From Silurus meridionalis (taxonomy: Eukaryota; Chordata; Actinopteri; Siluriformes; Siluridae), in contig NC_060892.1 in assembly GCF_014805685.1 (NCBI RefSeq), positions 4,152,490 to 4,216,489 of the forward strand: a stretch of DNA of 64,000 nt, given 5' to 3'. The notes below the pieces were generated by a model. It did not search any database and had not been told where the DNA came from. It worked only from the letters and a program-made list of their open reading frames with translations. The position numbers and the translations under genes are program-made. Within the stretch, counting starts at the first letter, position 1, and every line of letters starts with the position of its first letter. This document shows positions 22,850 to 33,830 of this stretch, piece by piece.

Positions 22850-23640
22850 ATGGTTCCCTGAGGGAACGAGATGCTTGAAGACGTTCCCTTCAGGAAATCG
22901 AGCTGCATCAGAAACGCTTTGGGAACGATTAAGCCAGATTGACCAGTCCCTGCCTGGTGTGGATGGGCACAGCTAAGGCAAAGGAAAGAGGAGCCAGGAG
23001 TGGCACTGGGGTTGAGGCTATAGAACCTCACAAAGGTCAGCGGGGTGGACCAGCTCACAGCATTGCATATGTCTTGGCGAGAAAACTCCACAGGAGAAGT
23101 TGAGAGGCCACCACACTTCAAATAGAGTGTGCTCTAAATATGGGAAAGACCAGTATATAAGAGAAAGAAATAGCATTCACAATCCATCTGCTGAGCATCT
23201 GCTTAATCGCAGAGAGACCTCTCCATGGAGGGCCATTGCAGATGAACAGCTGCTCTGACTTCCTTTACAGTTTTGTTCTGTGGACGTATATGTCCAGTGC
23301 TCGCACTGGACACAGTCGGGAAATCTTATCCTGGTCTGGGAGCTGGAAGGGAGGATGAGAGAATGCCTGAAGCATAACATCTTGTGGGAACTTTAGGAAC
23401 ATACCCTGATCTAGGGTAGAGGAAGGCACTGGCCAATCCTAGAGTAAACTAGAGGTGCACAGTCTTAACTGTGAGGAACCTCACAGGTACCTTGGTCAGA
23501 GTCTCAAAGGGAGGGTTTGACATGGCCTCCAAGACAATGGCCAAGTCCCATACAGGCACTCTAGGTCACACGGAGGCCTCAGGCGCCAGGTGCCATGGAG
23601 AAAGCGTGTCACCAATAGGTTTTTACCCAGTGACTACCCC
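22850..23640 (-). pseudogene. DIRS tyrosine recombinase relic
   Basis: Minus-strand blocks in order: VWDLAIVLEAMSNPPFE, VRFLTVKTV, LYPRSGYVPKVPT, then ICNAVSWSTPLTFVRFYSLN. The last contains the catalytic tyrosine codon at 23020-23022. These are the standard blocks of the fish DIRS recombinase. Several stops and frame changes separate them, and the HxxR part is not clearly readable. Confidence 0.8.
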
Positions 23641-23757
23641 GTGAGGGGGACATGAGGGGGCATTTATGCCCCTGAGGAGGGCATGGACAGAGCCAACCCT
23701 TTGGTGAACTGTTCTTGAAGGAATTTCACAAATGGCATTTGAAGGAATTCTGACCTA

Positions 23758-24200
23758 TCATTTAACTGGGTCTAGGCGGTGTTGTTCAAACCATGCCGTG
23801 AACAGGCGCCCCCTCACAGCGTATGACATCGTCTCGGCTTTTGCCTTGAGAGGGCATCTGCTCTCTGGTTTAAGCGGCCCAGAATATATGCTGCCTTCAA
23901 AGAAAGCAGCTTCCCCTGGGCCCACAGGATCTGGCCTGCCAGATTGTACAGGGGGAGAGAGCGCAGACCGCCCCCCCGTTTGTTGATAAAGTGTTGTCCG
24001 TACAGACCAGCACATGGTGGCCTATGAGGTCTGGGAGAAAACGCCTCAGAGCTTGAAGCATGGCCAACATCTAGAGGCAGTTTATGTGCCATGTTAGGTG
24101 GGACCTCCCCCAGAGACCTCGAGCAGAGTGGCCAATCATGACTGCTCCCCACCCTATGAGAGATGCGTCTGTCATAAGTGTTTTACAACACCCTGGAATA
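23758..24200 (-). pseudogene. DIRS RNase H relic
   Basis: Minus-strand frames read LMTDASLIGWGAV (first catalytic Asp of RNase H), then, after a frame change, GGGLRSLPLYNLAGQILW and GKLLSLKAAYILGRLNQ followed by ADALSRQ (the final acidic part of the domain). The order and spacing fit DIRS. Frameshifts make it non-functional. Confidence 0.8.
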
Positions 24201-24371
24201 GAGAAAGCCCACTCTTGTTGGCAATCAGCCTAAACATCAGTTACGCCACACTTTCCATTGGACTGATTATACACGAGAGTCACAACGTGTACAACGCAAA
24301 GGCGTTCCCAAAGCGTAACTCTGTTCTACTGCACATAATTTCAATGAGAACAAGCAGATAACACGCCATAA

Positions 24372-24722
24372 ATATACTGTATGTGCAAAGGTATTTGGGA
24401 CACCTGACATTTCCATCCATATAAGGTTCTTCCTCAACCAATTACCACAAACTTGGGGGCACATAAATGCATAATATGTCTTGGTAGCAATAGCATTAAA
24501 TCTTCCTTTCACTTGAACTAATAGACAAAAACCTTATAGACTTTACTAGTACACTTGAGCACAAATCTCCACAAGCAATCTTCGACATCTTGGAACATCT
24601 TGCCGAAAGATTGGAGGTTATTATAACAGCAAATGGAGGCTAAATGTGGAAAGGGATGTACAAAAAGCACATACAAATCTTATGCTCAGGTGTCCACAAA
24701 CTTTTGTCTATATAGTGTATTT
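24372..24722 (+). mobile_element. Tc1-A, full-ended internal deletion copy
   Basis: It starts near actgtatgtgcaaaggtat and ends acaaacttttgtctatatag. These are approximate inverted repeats. The middle, including most of the transposase-derived core, is missing compared with the 530-bp copy at 33030-33562. About 350 bp. Confidence 0.75.
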
Positions 24723-25204
24723 ATAATAAAAGAAAAACAATTATTAAATAAGTACCATCTTACTCCTGCTGAAGAATTGAATGGAAACAAATGTCTGGTT
24801 CCCTGCATTTTATTAGCTGATCATCAAGAAGTGTAACTGCATCTATAAAAATAAACTTTCTACAGCTCAGCGGTTTGGAAACCTCCAGGTATGTGTTAAC
24901 ACTCTACCGAAGAGAAATCGATACATTTTTAATTATGACCAAGTGGCATAAAGGATGATAAGGGCATGAAATTCATAACTGGCCTCTGAATTCCATCAAG
25001 GGACACTGGTGTATTTAAACATAAAGAATGCTCAAGACAGTTGCATCAGCAACTTCATCTTCTCAGCAAGGTATTTTTGCTAAATAATAGTAGCATTAAA
25101 TTACATGACAAGATGATTACAAAAAGACCAAACAAAAAAACTAAGAAAAATCCAATTGTTGTTCTCTTTGGTAACAGGAAAGTGTTCCTGTGCTTGTTTT
25201 TTTC
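24723..25204. other. Unassigned AT-rich stretch
   Basis: No family or coding sequence recognised. Confidence 0.25.
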
Positions 25205-25665
25205 TTCAGATCTGTCTGATTCATCACAACTTCCTACCTCTGGATGAAGTTCTCTTCAATTGGAGACCACCCTGTGGTTCAAAATCAACAACCTAAAGAT
25301 CCATGAAGTTACTGAGCAGCTCAAGAAACTTGAGGATGGATTTGGAATGTAATTATTATCAACAGTCTACTTAAATTTCTCAGGACCACAGTTTGCACAA
25401 AAAGCTCTGCATTTAAGTGCACATCACTGAAGAGAACACCTCAACAATGATGGAACTCTATCTCATGCCATTTCAGGGAGTTTCCCCTTGCCACAGTCAC
25501 CACTGGCTCACTCATTAGAGATACAATTATAAGAAACAAACTTATAGGTACTAAACCTATACATTCTTATATACAACATTATAACCCCTTTATCTCTATG
25601 AAGCTGCTTTGAGACAGTTTCCATTATAAGTTCTATACAAATAAAAATGAGTTGAATTAAATTAG
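25205..25665 (+). mobile_element. L2-2 LINE 3' end, 5'-truncated
   Basis: ttggagaccaccctgtgg, gaggatggatttggaatgta, cttgccacagtcaccact, gctgctttgagacagtttcc, then a GAGTTGAATTAAATT tail. Confidence 0.8.
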
Positions 25666-26105
25666 AAAGACACTGTTCTTTGAACAAAATAGATCATAAC
25701 TCATCGCATAATCATACAATGCAAGGTTAGTCAACAAACAGTGTTGAACCCTCCAGCTGTCCAGGACTGTAATTTGGTCTTCCCTATCAGCAAAAACATT
25801 CCTCAAGAGTATTTTTAGTTCCTAGCATGCTGCTTGGATCTACCTTTATAGCAGAAACTCTGTTAAACAGGTCTAGTTTTCTTTGAAAAACAGATTACAA
25901 GTTATAGATTTATATAGTTTACGATAGGATAGCCTAGTTAAAATTACTTCCATGGACATGTGAGCAAAGAGAAATCCCCATATTGCACCAGTGAACAGGA
26001 TCAAATTTGGTATATTTGATTATACAGAACATTTAAATTGAAACCCAAACAATTTATCACAGAAAAATAGCAACTTCCAAGCAAGTTGTGAAAGGAATTC
26101 CTCTT
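25666..26105. other. Unassigned AT-rich stretch
   Basis: Nothing recognised. Confidence 0.25.
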
Positions 26106-26206
26106 CAATAATTAAATTTGGTTCAATTGTATTTGTATTAGGGATTTTAACAATGGATATTTTCCCGAAGCAGCTTTAAAGAGATAAGTAGGATATTTTA
26201 AAAGTT

Positions 26207-26258
<52 letters not shown>

Positions 26259-26580
26259 CAGTCTAGAAGTTGAATAATGAATGAGTCAGTGGTGACCATG
26301 GCAAGAAAAACTCCATAAGATGGTAAGAAACCTTGAGAGGAACCATCCATACCTGGGTGGAACTGACTGTCCATTCATTACAGTTTTATCATTGTTAGGT
26401 GTTCTGTTCAAGCTTAAATGCAGAACTCTTCATGTAAGTAGTCTTAAGCCATTGCAGCAGACTTAATCCATCCTCAAAGTTCTTGACTTGTTTAGTAACT
26501 TCATGAATCTTTAGGCTGTTCATGTGGAAGCATCCTCAGCTGCACTGAGTGGTCTCGAATTAAACAGAGCTCCTTTTGCC
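26106..26580 (-). mobile_element. L2-2 LINE 3' end with an internal AT microsatellite
   Basis: Reverse-oriented blocks: aacaatggatattttcccg, atggcaagaaaaactcc, gaaaccttgagaggaacc, aatccatcctcaaagttctt. An AT run (26209-26257) has grown inside the 3' UTR. Confidence 0.8.
26209..26257. repeat. (AT)n microsatellite
   Basis: AC then AT dinucleotide run inside the L2-2 tail. Confidence 0.95.
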
Positions 26581-26654
26581 CTTTCTCATAATTTTTTTAT
26601 TTTATTTGTATGTTTTGTTCGCCAGTTCATCATATTCATCTTGTGCCTCTGCCT

Positions 26655-26830
26655 ATTTGGGGGGTAGGTATCTCAGTGCTAAAGGCTGTGGTTCACTAAT
26701 AGGAAGGTTGGGGGTTTAAGTCCCAGTATTCCCAAGCTGCCACTCTTGAGACACTTGAGCAAGGCCCTTGACCCTCATTGCTTCAGGGGTGCTGTATCTC
26801 AAACCACTGATCATGTTTGAATGTCATTTC
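26655..26830 (+). mobile_element. tRNA-derived SINE
   Basis: ggtaggtatctcagtgctaa (A-box-like) and ggttgggggtttaagtccc (B-box-like), then ctgccactcttgagac and gagcaaggcccttgaccctc. This is the clearest head among the SINE copies. Confidence 0.8.
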
Positions 26831-27444
26831 TTGGCATAAATGCAACATTTCCTGTTCAAAACTACTCCAAGTCATGTATTTTTGTCCTCCTCACTGTAAG
26901 GTGCGTGTTAATTCTGGCCATTGTGAAGCAGTCGGTTCACTGGTGCCGTTTAACCTTGTCAAAGAGGGCTACAGCACACCATGGTGCGAAGTGTCATTCC
27001 ACTGACAATGTCTGCTGGGAATCTTTTTTATTATTATTATTTTTCCAGGCTCATACTTCAGCAGCAGCAGCAGTGTGCCAGCATGCTCATTGCATTCAGG
27101 CGTACAAGGGCATCCACTCACACCTGTTTCATAATAAGCATTTTTAATACCATATGAGATCTGTATTTGCATAATGTAAGAGAGTCAATGGGCTCAACTA
27201 ATGCTTAAAGTTTATGGCTCAGCTTGTCACTGTCACCTGCCTTCGAAGAAGACACCTGTTTCTCATAAGTCACTTTAATGAGCTTATTTACTGTATACGT
27301 TCAGTTCACTCGGACTGATATTGCCAAGGTTAGTCCTCGTCTGCCATTGATGTGTTTTCCTAGTTTTGGCCTGCTATTGAAAGAATCCTTAACACTGCTC
27401 TAGGAAAATATTCAAAAGCAACATGAAAGGAGGTACTGTTACGA
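26831..27444. other. Unassigned stretch
   Basis: A short GCA-type run at 27060. No family or exon recognised. Confidence 0.25.
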
Positions 27445-27515
27445 CCTCATTGCTAATTAATAGTGGCAAGTCATGCATTTCACGCCCAGGCTTTCGGTGG
27501 TGTCCTACATGAATC
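27445..27515 (+). repeat. R1 repeat, left part (split)
   Basis: agtcatgcatttcacgccca, ggctttcggtggtgtcctac matches 6955-7003. It continues at 29421 beyond the L2 insertion. Confidence 0.6.
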
Positions 27516-27575
27516 ATTTTTTATTTATTTTATTTTATTTTATTTTATTTTATTTATTCATTTAAATTTTTTACT
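27516..27575. repeat. (TTTTA)n repeat
   Basis: An imperfect TTTTA run directly upstream of the L2 coding part. Confidence 0.9.
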
Positions 27576-28688
27576 AGAGCTTAGTGCTGCGTTCGACACT
27601 ATAGACCATGATCTCCTCCTCGATCGCCTACAGAATTACATCGGCATTCAGGGACAGGCAGTAAGCTGTTTAAATCCTACCTGTCCGATCGTTACCATTT
27701 CGTAGATTTAAATGGAGAGCTATCCAGGCTAATGCAAGTAAATTATGGCGTGCCGCAAGGTTCAGTTCTAGGACCCCTGCTCTTCACAATATACATGCTT
27801 CCGTTAGGAAATATTATTAGAAGGCATGGAATTAGCTTCCATTGTTATGCTGATGATACTCAGCTATATATCTCATCTAAACCAGGCGATACAGCTCAAT
27901 TAACCCGGATAACTGAGTGTGTTAAGGAAATAAGAGATTGGATGACCCATAACTTTCTACTTTTAAATTCTGATAAGACTGAGATTTTGCTCATCGCCCA
28001 AAACTAGTATACAGAAGCTCCAGCATCTCAACCTGCATTTAGACGGATGTTCTGTAACCACTAGTTCAACGGTAAAAGACCTGGGAGTTATTTTAGACAG
28101 CAACTTGTCTTTCAAATATCATATCAACCAAGTTACAAAAACAGCCTTCTTTCACCTTAGTTAAGAAAATCTAAGTTAAGAAAAATGTTATCTATATCCG
28201 ATGCAGAGAAGCTTGTCCATGCGTTCATGACCTCCAGAATAGACTATTGTAATGCATTACTAGATGGATGTCCAGCATCATTAATAAACAAGCTTCAGTT
28301 AGTTCAGAATGCAGCAGCCAGAGTTCTTACAAGGTCGAGAAAATATGATCACATAACCCTAATCTTATCGTCCCTTCATTGGCTTCCTGTTAAGTTTCGA
28401 ATAGACTACAAACTATTACTTCTTACTTATAAAGCACTAAATAATTTGGCTCCCATGTATCTATCCAGTCTTTTAACTTGCTACAATCCGTCACGCTACT
28501 TGAGATCTCAAAACTCTGGGCTTCTAGTAGTTCCTAGAATAGCAAAGTCCACTAAAGGTGGTAGAGCATTTTTACATTTAGCTCCTAAACTCTGGAATAG
28601 TCTTCCTGACAGTGTTCGGGGTTCAGACACACTCACCCAGTTTAAATGTAGATTAAAAACATGTCTTTTTAGCAAATCCTACACATAA
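27576..28688 (+). pseudogene. L2 reverse transcriptase and ORF2 C-terminus, frameshifted
   Basis: In order: [17 protein letters not shown] (RT domain), a frameshift near 27705, [14 protein letters not shown], the catalytic YADD at 27846-27857, [15 protein letters not shown], a stop near 28005, frame changes, then DLGVILDSNLSFK. From 28185 a 167-codon frame contains ISDAEKLVHAFMTSRIDYCN, LSSLHWLPVKFRIDYKLLLL and LAPKLWNSLPDSVR up to the stop. The catalytic motif is intact but at least two frame breaks and the missing N-terminus make it dead. It would have supplied the reverse transcriptase that copied tails like those nearby. Confidence 0.9.
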
Positions 28689-29420
28689 CATACGTCTCAC
28701 ATCATAACCTTGTGCTCCAGAACATCTGATCACATGCACATTATCAACTTGTGCTGTTAATATCATGAACAGCAGCTACACTAATTGCTCTCCACTGCTT
28801 CTCTTTCTCTCCCCATCCCGAGACACCCTGAGGTTTGGCCAGCTCCAGTCACCTCCCACCTCGTGATGATTACGGACCTTTGAAGAAATAGATGCCGAAC
28901 TCGCAAACATCCCGAACCATCTAGAGACGTACCAGTGCCATTTGGATCCTGCTACATGTGTGGAGTTTTGACATTGGACCTCCTGGAGTGTTCAAAGGTT
29001 CTGGCATGGAGAAGCTGATGCTGGATCTGTGATGATCACAAATGCTGAGCTCATAAAACTAGGAGCTACTAACCATATAGACTGTATAAGGCTGCAGAAA
29101 GAACATCACTTATATTCTTATACTCTAGTAATCATGTTAGTTCTCACTCTCCAGTGTTCTGTACTGTTAAAAGATTTATGATCAAACTCTTGATGTCACC
29201 CAAATGAGGATGGGTTCCCCTTTTGAGTCTGGTTCCTCTCAAGGTTTCTTCCTCATAACATCTAAGGGCGTTTTTCCTTGCCACAGTCGCCACGGCTGCT
29301 AACCAGCAATAAATACACACCATTCACCTTAACTGTTGATTTGTGTAAAGCTGCTTTGAGACAATGTCTGTTGTGAAAAGCGCTGTACAAATAAACTTGA
29401 CTTCACTTGACTTGACTTGA
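27576..29420 (+). mobile_element. L2-1 LINE, 5'-truncated, with RT and complete 3' tail
   Basis: The best preserved LINE in the window. It starts inside the reverse transcriptase, continues to the ORF2 stop near 28688, then a 3' UTR (gttctcactctccagtgttc, gaggatgggttcccctttt, ctctcaaggtttcttcctc, gctttgagacaatgtctgtt) and a TTGACTTGACTTGA tail. The 3' UTR links the many tail-only copies here to L2. It sits inside an R1 repeat. Confidence 0.9.
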
Positions 29421-29665
29421 AGCAATCAATCTTTTATTACCATCATGTATTATACAAAAAGCATCAATATTATAGAGATATGCTAAATAACAGAGCCCTG
29501 CATCACACACTGGTGTAATACAGTAAGAATAAAAGCCATTATTAAATTTAAAAAACCCATGAACACAATTCAACAAGTCTTCTTTAACTGTAGCCACAGC
29601 TGCACTGCCTGCACACATCATGTTTTGCAGTAGCATCAAGATTTACTTCATAAAATTACTCCAGG
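29421..29665 (+). repeat. R1 repeat, right part (split)
   Basis: caattcaacaagtcttcttt, agccacagctgcactgcctg and acttcataaaattact match 7120-7210 of the uninterrupted R1 copy. Confidence 0.6.
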
Positions 29666-30270
29666 TTTTCTGAGCATTTCCAAGCATTATGTTTTTCTTG
29701 GGAATTTGAAACATAGGCAAACTACAGTATGTGTTTCTGTGCAAATACTACAGAAAAACCATTTTAGCTTTAGTGTTTTCTTATTAAAAATTTAACAACT
29801 GTTTTGGCCGACTTTTTCCCACAATTTCTTGGAATCCATCTTGTAAATAGCTTTGTAAGAGTATCTGTGATCAAATCAATGCTGTTTGAAATCTCTGACT
29901 AGTCTGGCTTCTGACTATTGAAAACGAAGGACATGAAAATAGCGACGTTATTGCATGCCTGCTAGATAGCCGTGGAATCGCTAGCTTAAAATCTGACTGG
30001 TTAAAGCAACAGCTTCAAGCAACATTCTGAAATCCTCATGGCAGATTTCTTTGACCCCAGCAACATGTGATGGCTAAAGTCTTACTGGATAGAAACTCAG
30101 ACCTAAAATTACACTGGGTTGCACTGCTCCTAGAAGCAGCGTAACTAAAAGAAACACAATTAGATGAAGAGAATGGAATATTGGAACTGATTTAATACAT
30201 ATTTACAGACAAAAATATATTAAAATGTAAGTCAGTGATTTTGATAGAGTTTAGGCTAGCAGAGAAGGCC
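29666..30270. other. Unassigned stretch
   Basis: No family recognised. The segment 29930-30120 may belong to an old DNA transposon, but I see no paired copy here. Confidence 0.25.
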
Positions 30271-30490
30271 TTTCTGGATCATGTTCACATGTGGCTTCTT
30301 CTTTGCATGACAGAACTTTAACCTGCATTTTTGATGACACAGCAAAATGCATTCATAGATGATGGTTTCTAGAGGTGTTCCTCAGCCTATGCAGTGATTT
30401 CCTTTCCAGAATTATGACTGTTTTTAATGCAGTGCCACCTGAGGGCTTGAAGATCACGAGGATTAAATAATGATTTTCGCTCTTGTCGTT
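30271..30490 (-). pseudogene. Tc1-C transposase N-terminal relic
   Basis: The minus strand reads NPRDLQALRWHCIKNSHNSG, then KEITA, stop, AEEHL, stop, KPSSMNAFC, then after a frame change LKFCHAKKKPHVNMIQK. R-D-x-x-x-L-R-x-H-x-x-x-N and L-K-x-x-x-A-K-K-K-P belong to the second helix-turn-helix and linker of Tc1-like transposases. The catalytic DDE part is not seen. Multiple stops. Confidence 0.75.
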
Positions 30491-30811
30491 TTCTCCAAAT
30501 TCTCAAAATCTTTTGGCTATATCAAGTATTATAGATTATGATAGATTCAAAAACTTTTTTTTTTTTTTTGATGTAGAGAAATTATTATTTTGGACTGGCT
30601 CCGCAATTTGTAGATGCAGTTATTAGCAGATTGGTGAACCTCTGCCCATCTTTATTTCTGAGAGGCTCTGCCTCACTTTGATACACTTTTTATACCCAAT
30701 TATGTCCCAGACCTGTTGATAATTAACCTCATTAGCTGTAAAATGTTCCTTCAGCAATAGTACATTTCCTTAGTTTAAACATTTGACATGTTTTCTGTAT
30801 TTTATTGTGAA

Positions 30812-31533
30812 CAGTGTTGTGCTAGTTACTAAGAAATAGTAACTAGTTACAGTTACTAGTTACTTCATTCAAAAAGTAACTGAATATATCACAAGGATTT
30901 CTGAAATAAATAACAAAACAAGCTGAATAATATATTCACAATCAAAAACTAAAGTGGCTTCTGCATCATAAAAGCTGTTGTGTTGAGCCTTAAAAATGTT
31001 CCTTTCACAGCTTAAGTATGAAAACTATCAACAATGTAGAACAGAACACCGGGTTAGCTTCTAGCTTCTAGGTTTGTCGAGGCATCGAGTTTCTGGAGGA
31101 GCTTCGACAGATTGGAGTTGCAGTTTATCGCAGTAGATACGACCTTCGAACCAAAAAGACACAGCTTACATTTGACTAAAAAGTTTTTGTCTTTATGATC
31201 AACTAAAGTAAAGTAATGAGCATATTTCCACTTTTAGAAGCTCGTCTTTCTCTCGCCTCGACTCGCCATTACTGCCGCACAGACCTAAATAAACGGAGAC
31301 ACGCCCACAGTGCGTCTTCTTTGTGCTTACAGTGGTTCATCCACCAATCCTACAATGTGTCTCTGCTGTAAACAGGTTAGACTGTAGGCTACACTTCAGC
31401 CCAAATTAATTCATTTTATAAAAGTAACGGACAACGCACCATACGGTAACGGTAGCGGAGTTAATTTATTTAAAAAAGTATTGCGTTACAGTATTAGTTA
31501 CTGTCAAAAGTAACGCATTACTGCCCAACACTG
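30812..31533. mobile_element. hAT non-autonomous element with perfect 8-bp target duplication
   Basis: It starts CAGTGTTGTGCTAG and ends CTGCCCAACACTG; read inward the ends are CAGTGTTGtGC and CAGTGTTGGGC. The 8-bp flanks ATTGTGAA at 30804-30811 and 31534-31541 are identical. Subterminal AGTAACTAGTTAC-type repeats lie at both ends. At 722 bp it has no transposase. Confidence 0.92.
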
Positions 31534-31599
31534 ATTGTGAATATGTTTAGCATTTGTTTTTATTTACATTTTACTAATTTTTTTCAAACTGGGGTTGTA

Positions 31600-32102
31600 T
31601 GACACATATCTTATGACTGTTTAAACCAATATGCAAAAAGCGTATTATATTTCTTTCTTTCTTTTTGTATTTTAACCCAAAATTCACCTGACACAGGCCT
31701 TGTTAATGAGCTAATAGATTTAATCATAAAGTAAAGTGCTAAACTCAGAAAAGCTGTGGCCCTCAAGGACTGGAGTCTGACAACTCACTGTTGTGCACAC
31801 AGTCATGAACTAATTACCTCCAGTTTCTTAACTCGCATTACAGCCACCAGGGTTGCACTGCCAGGAGACATAATGTAATTTGTTTTAAACATCTGTATGA
31901 CAGTTTTGTCATACATTCAGGAATCTGAGACTCCTAGGCGGCTACAGTTGAAAAACTGCTCAATGTCTAGACAACAGGTTCCCCCACCCTGGTCCTGAAG
32001 AACCCCTGGTTTAGAACATTATAGTTATTACTTTTCTCCCAATGTACCTGATTCCACCGGCATCACTTTTTAAGTTGAGGCAGATGTATTAAGCTTCTTA
32101 AT
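31600..32102. other. Unassigned stretch
   Basis: A short TTTC run near 31652. Nothing else recognised. Confidence 0.25.
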
Positions 32103-32225
32103 GACTAAACCAGAAGCGACAGTGGTAGAGGAAAAACTCTCTTAGACATATTATGAGAAGAAACCTTGACAGGAAGCAAAAATAGAACTTCTCATCTAGG
32201 TTACAGCATATGTTTATTCATTAAA
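32103..32225 (-). mobile_element. L2 3' UTR fragment
   Basis: ggaaaaactctcttagacat, gaaaccttgacaggaag and cttctcatctagg are the reverse complement of the L2 3' UTR core. Both ends are lost. Confidence 0.6.
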
Positions 32226-32871
32226 TAAAAAACACTGCATAATTAATTTGTACATTTCAAATGTTTTGGTGGTTGGTGTTTAAATAAGATTTCTCTTCCT
32301 GTAAAGCTTTATCTAAGTTCCCCTGATTCCTTTCCCTCCCACACCGAACTCCATGGTCCACAGCTAAACTGTCCGCTTTAGCCTCTGTAATATTTCACTC
32401 AAGTCATTACCTGCTCTATTGAGCAAATTCTGTCCTTCTTTCAGTTTCTGTGATGAGGCCTGATTGAGGGATCTCTTAAGAACCCTTCCACAACAAAGCC
32501 TTCACTGACTGGAGCTTTAATTTGGCCAATTATACGCCGTGACTAATTTAAAGATTAAGTGAAGCAGAACTTAGCTGAGAGCTGGTGTGGGCCAGTCGAG
32601 GTTATTACTCGAGGAAGCACGCTATTATTCTTTTAAATCACCTCCGAACAAATTTTGTTTAACCTAACGATTTCCAGTCTGAGTTTGCTGTTGTAATAAC
32701 TTCCGCTCTTCACATGACTGAAGCGTAAACTTAATAGAAATGGAAATACCGTTGAAATACCAAAAAAGCAAAGTTTCGCTAAGGACAGATGAAGCAGGGT
32801 GCAGTAAGCATTGTGAGGTACCTCACAATTTTAAATGTTTAGTAAAATAAGTACCTCTGAGGAACTTAGGT
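32226..32871. other. Repeat-poor unique stretch; candidate regulatory sequence
   Basis: Balanced composition and no repeat or microsatellite motif at 32300-32750; TTTAAT and TAATTTAAAGATTAAG motifs. No exon recognised. A candidate conserved noncoding element by exclusion. Confidence 0.35.
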
Positions 32872-33029
32872 ACATTTATGGCATTTGGCAGACCCTTATC
32901 CAGAGCAACTTACATTTCTCTTATTGATACAACTGTGCAACGGAGTGGTTAAGGGGCCCAGGAGTGGAGCTTGTTGGGGTTGGGATTTAAACTCATGACC
33001 TTCTGAGCCAAAGAGCAATGCCTTAATCA
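32872..33029 (-). mobile_element. tRNA-derived SINE
   Basis: Reverse complement of tail (ttatggcatttggcagaccc, ttatccagagcaacttac) and head (gggatttaaactcatgacct, aatgccttaatcaca). It abuts the left border of the Tc1-A copy. Confidence 0.8.
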
Positions 33030-33562
33030 CACAGTATTGCCAAAAGTTTCCAGACACCTGGTCATAAATAAATGTTCTCTTCGAGCATCGCATTTCACAT
33101 TTAGTCCCAACTTGCTCCTATAATTCCTTTCACTCTTCTGGGAAGATGTTTTACTAGATTTTGGAGTCTACTTGTAGAGATTTGTGTTCATCTATCACAA
33201 GGGTGTAAGTAAGTAGTCTTAATGACTGTTATGGTATAATAATGGTAGTCACCATTCCAATTAATCTCAAATGTGTTCTGTAGGGTTGAGATCAGGAGAT
33301 CTATAGCAGACCATTTAAGAACTTCCTCTCCAATCCATGCAAACCATATCATCATAGAGCTCAATTTTGTGCACAGTAGCATTGCCGTGCTGGAACTGGT
33401 TTGGGTTTTCAAGTTCAAGTGAACACAAAAATGTTATTATACTGCACCCAAAGAAGTCCTATACTATTGTGTGCCTCCAGCTTTGTTTCAACAGTTTGGG
33501 GAAAAGCCACAGATGGCACGAAAAGTCAGGTGTCTCTATGCTTTTGACCACATATAGTGTAT
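33030..33562 (-). mobile_element. Tc1-A element, near full length
   Basis: The only copy with nearly the whole family consensus: right end agtattgccaaaagtttcca at 33033, then tcttctgggaagatgtttta, tgggttttcaagttcaagtg, and left end gaccacatatagtgta at 33550. Traces of the Tc1 transposase catalytic region lie on the minus strand around 33270-33400 (atcaggagatctatagcag; cagtagcattgccgtgctgg), with no long open frame. Confidence 0.85.
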
Positions 33563-33584
33563 CTTACTAGAAATGTAAGAATCA

Positions 33585-33830
33585 GAATTATCTTTATTGC
33601 CAAGTATCATAGGTTGCATGTACTATGAATTGTTCAGGGTGTGCTCTATATAAATATACAACTAGGAAAATAAAAAAATACAATAATAAATCAAAATATA
33701 ACTATTAACCATACAGTTTGTGCAGGTTGTGTAAATTGAGGCAGTGCAATGATTATTTTTCCCAAATAGGTCCAAAGTGCAGGGTTGATATATAGTGGTC
33801 CTTATTGAAATTTGTTACTGTTACATTACT
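33585..33830 (-). repeat. R2 repeat, copy 1 (retroposon-like)
   Basis: It opens gaatcagaattatctttatt, then gccaagtat, a common fish retroposon 3' end in reverse. It shares acagtttgtgcagg, gaggcagtgcaatgat and agtgcagggttg with 60525-60690. Confidence 0.55.

Larger units (their letters stand above)
22818..24345 (-). mobile_element. DIRS-type retrotransposon, internal deletion derivative
   Basis: The plus strand opens with gaacgtctccaggttacgta, tgtaaccatggttccctgag and gaaacgctttgggaacg, the terminal motifs shared with the second DIRS copy at 36551-39169. The other end, read in reverse, has acgctttgggaacgc near 24320 and a conserved AATCAGTCCAATGGAAAG stretch. Between the ends the minus strand gives RNase H and then tyrosine recombinase. 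Gag and reverse transcriptase are deleted. Confidence 0.85.
30271..31597 (-). mobile_element. Tc1-C element with transposase relic, split by a hAT
   Basis: The minus strand carries Tc1-type transposase sequence (30271-30490). The right end (tttttatttacattttacta, then aactggggttgtat) matches the Tc1-C end at 15370, with TA at 31598-31599. The region ccatctttatttctgagagg, then tatacccaattatgtcc, is collinear with the family interior. A hAT element sits at 30812-31533. The left end is not found. Confidence 0.75.

Noticed and set aside
26655..26730. Possible tRNA gene
   Set aside because: A-box and B-box motifs are present, but no cloverleaf or 3' end; it is the head of a SINE family repeated across the window.
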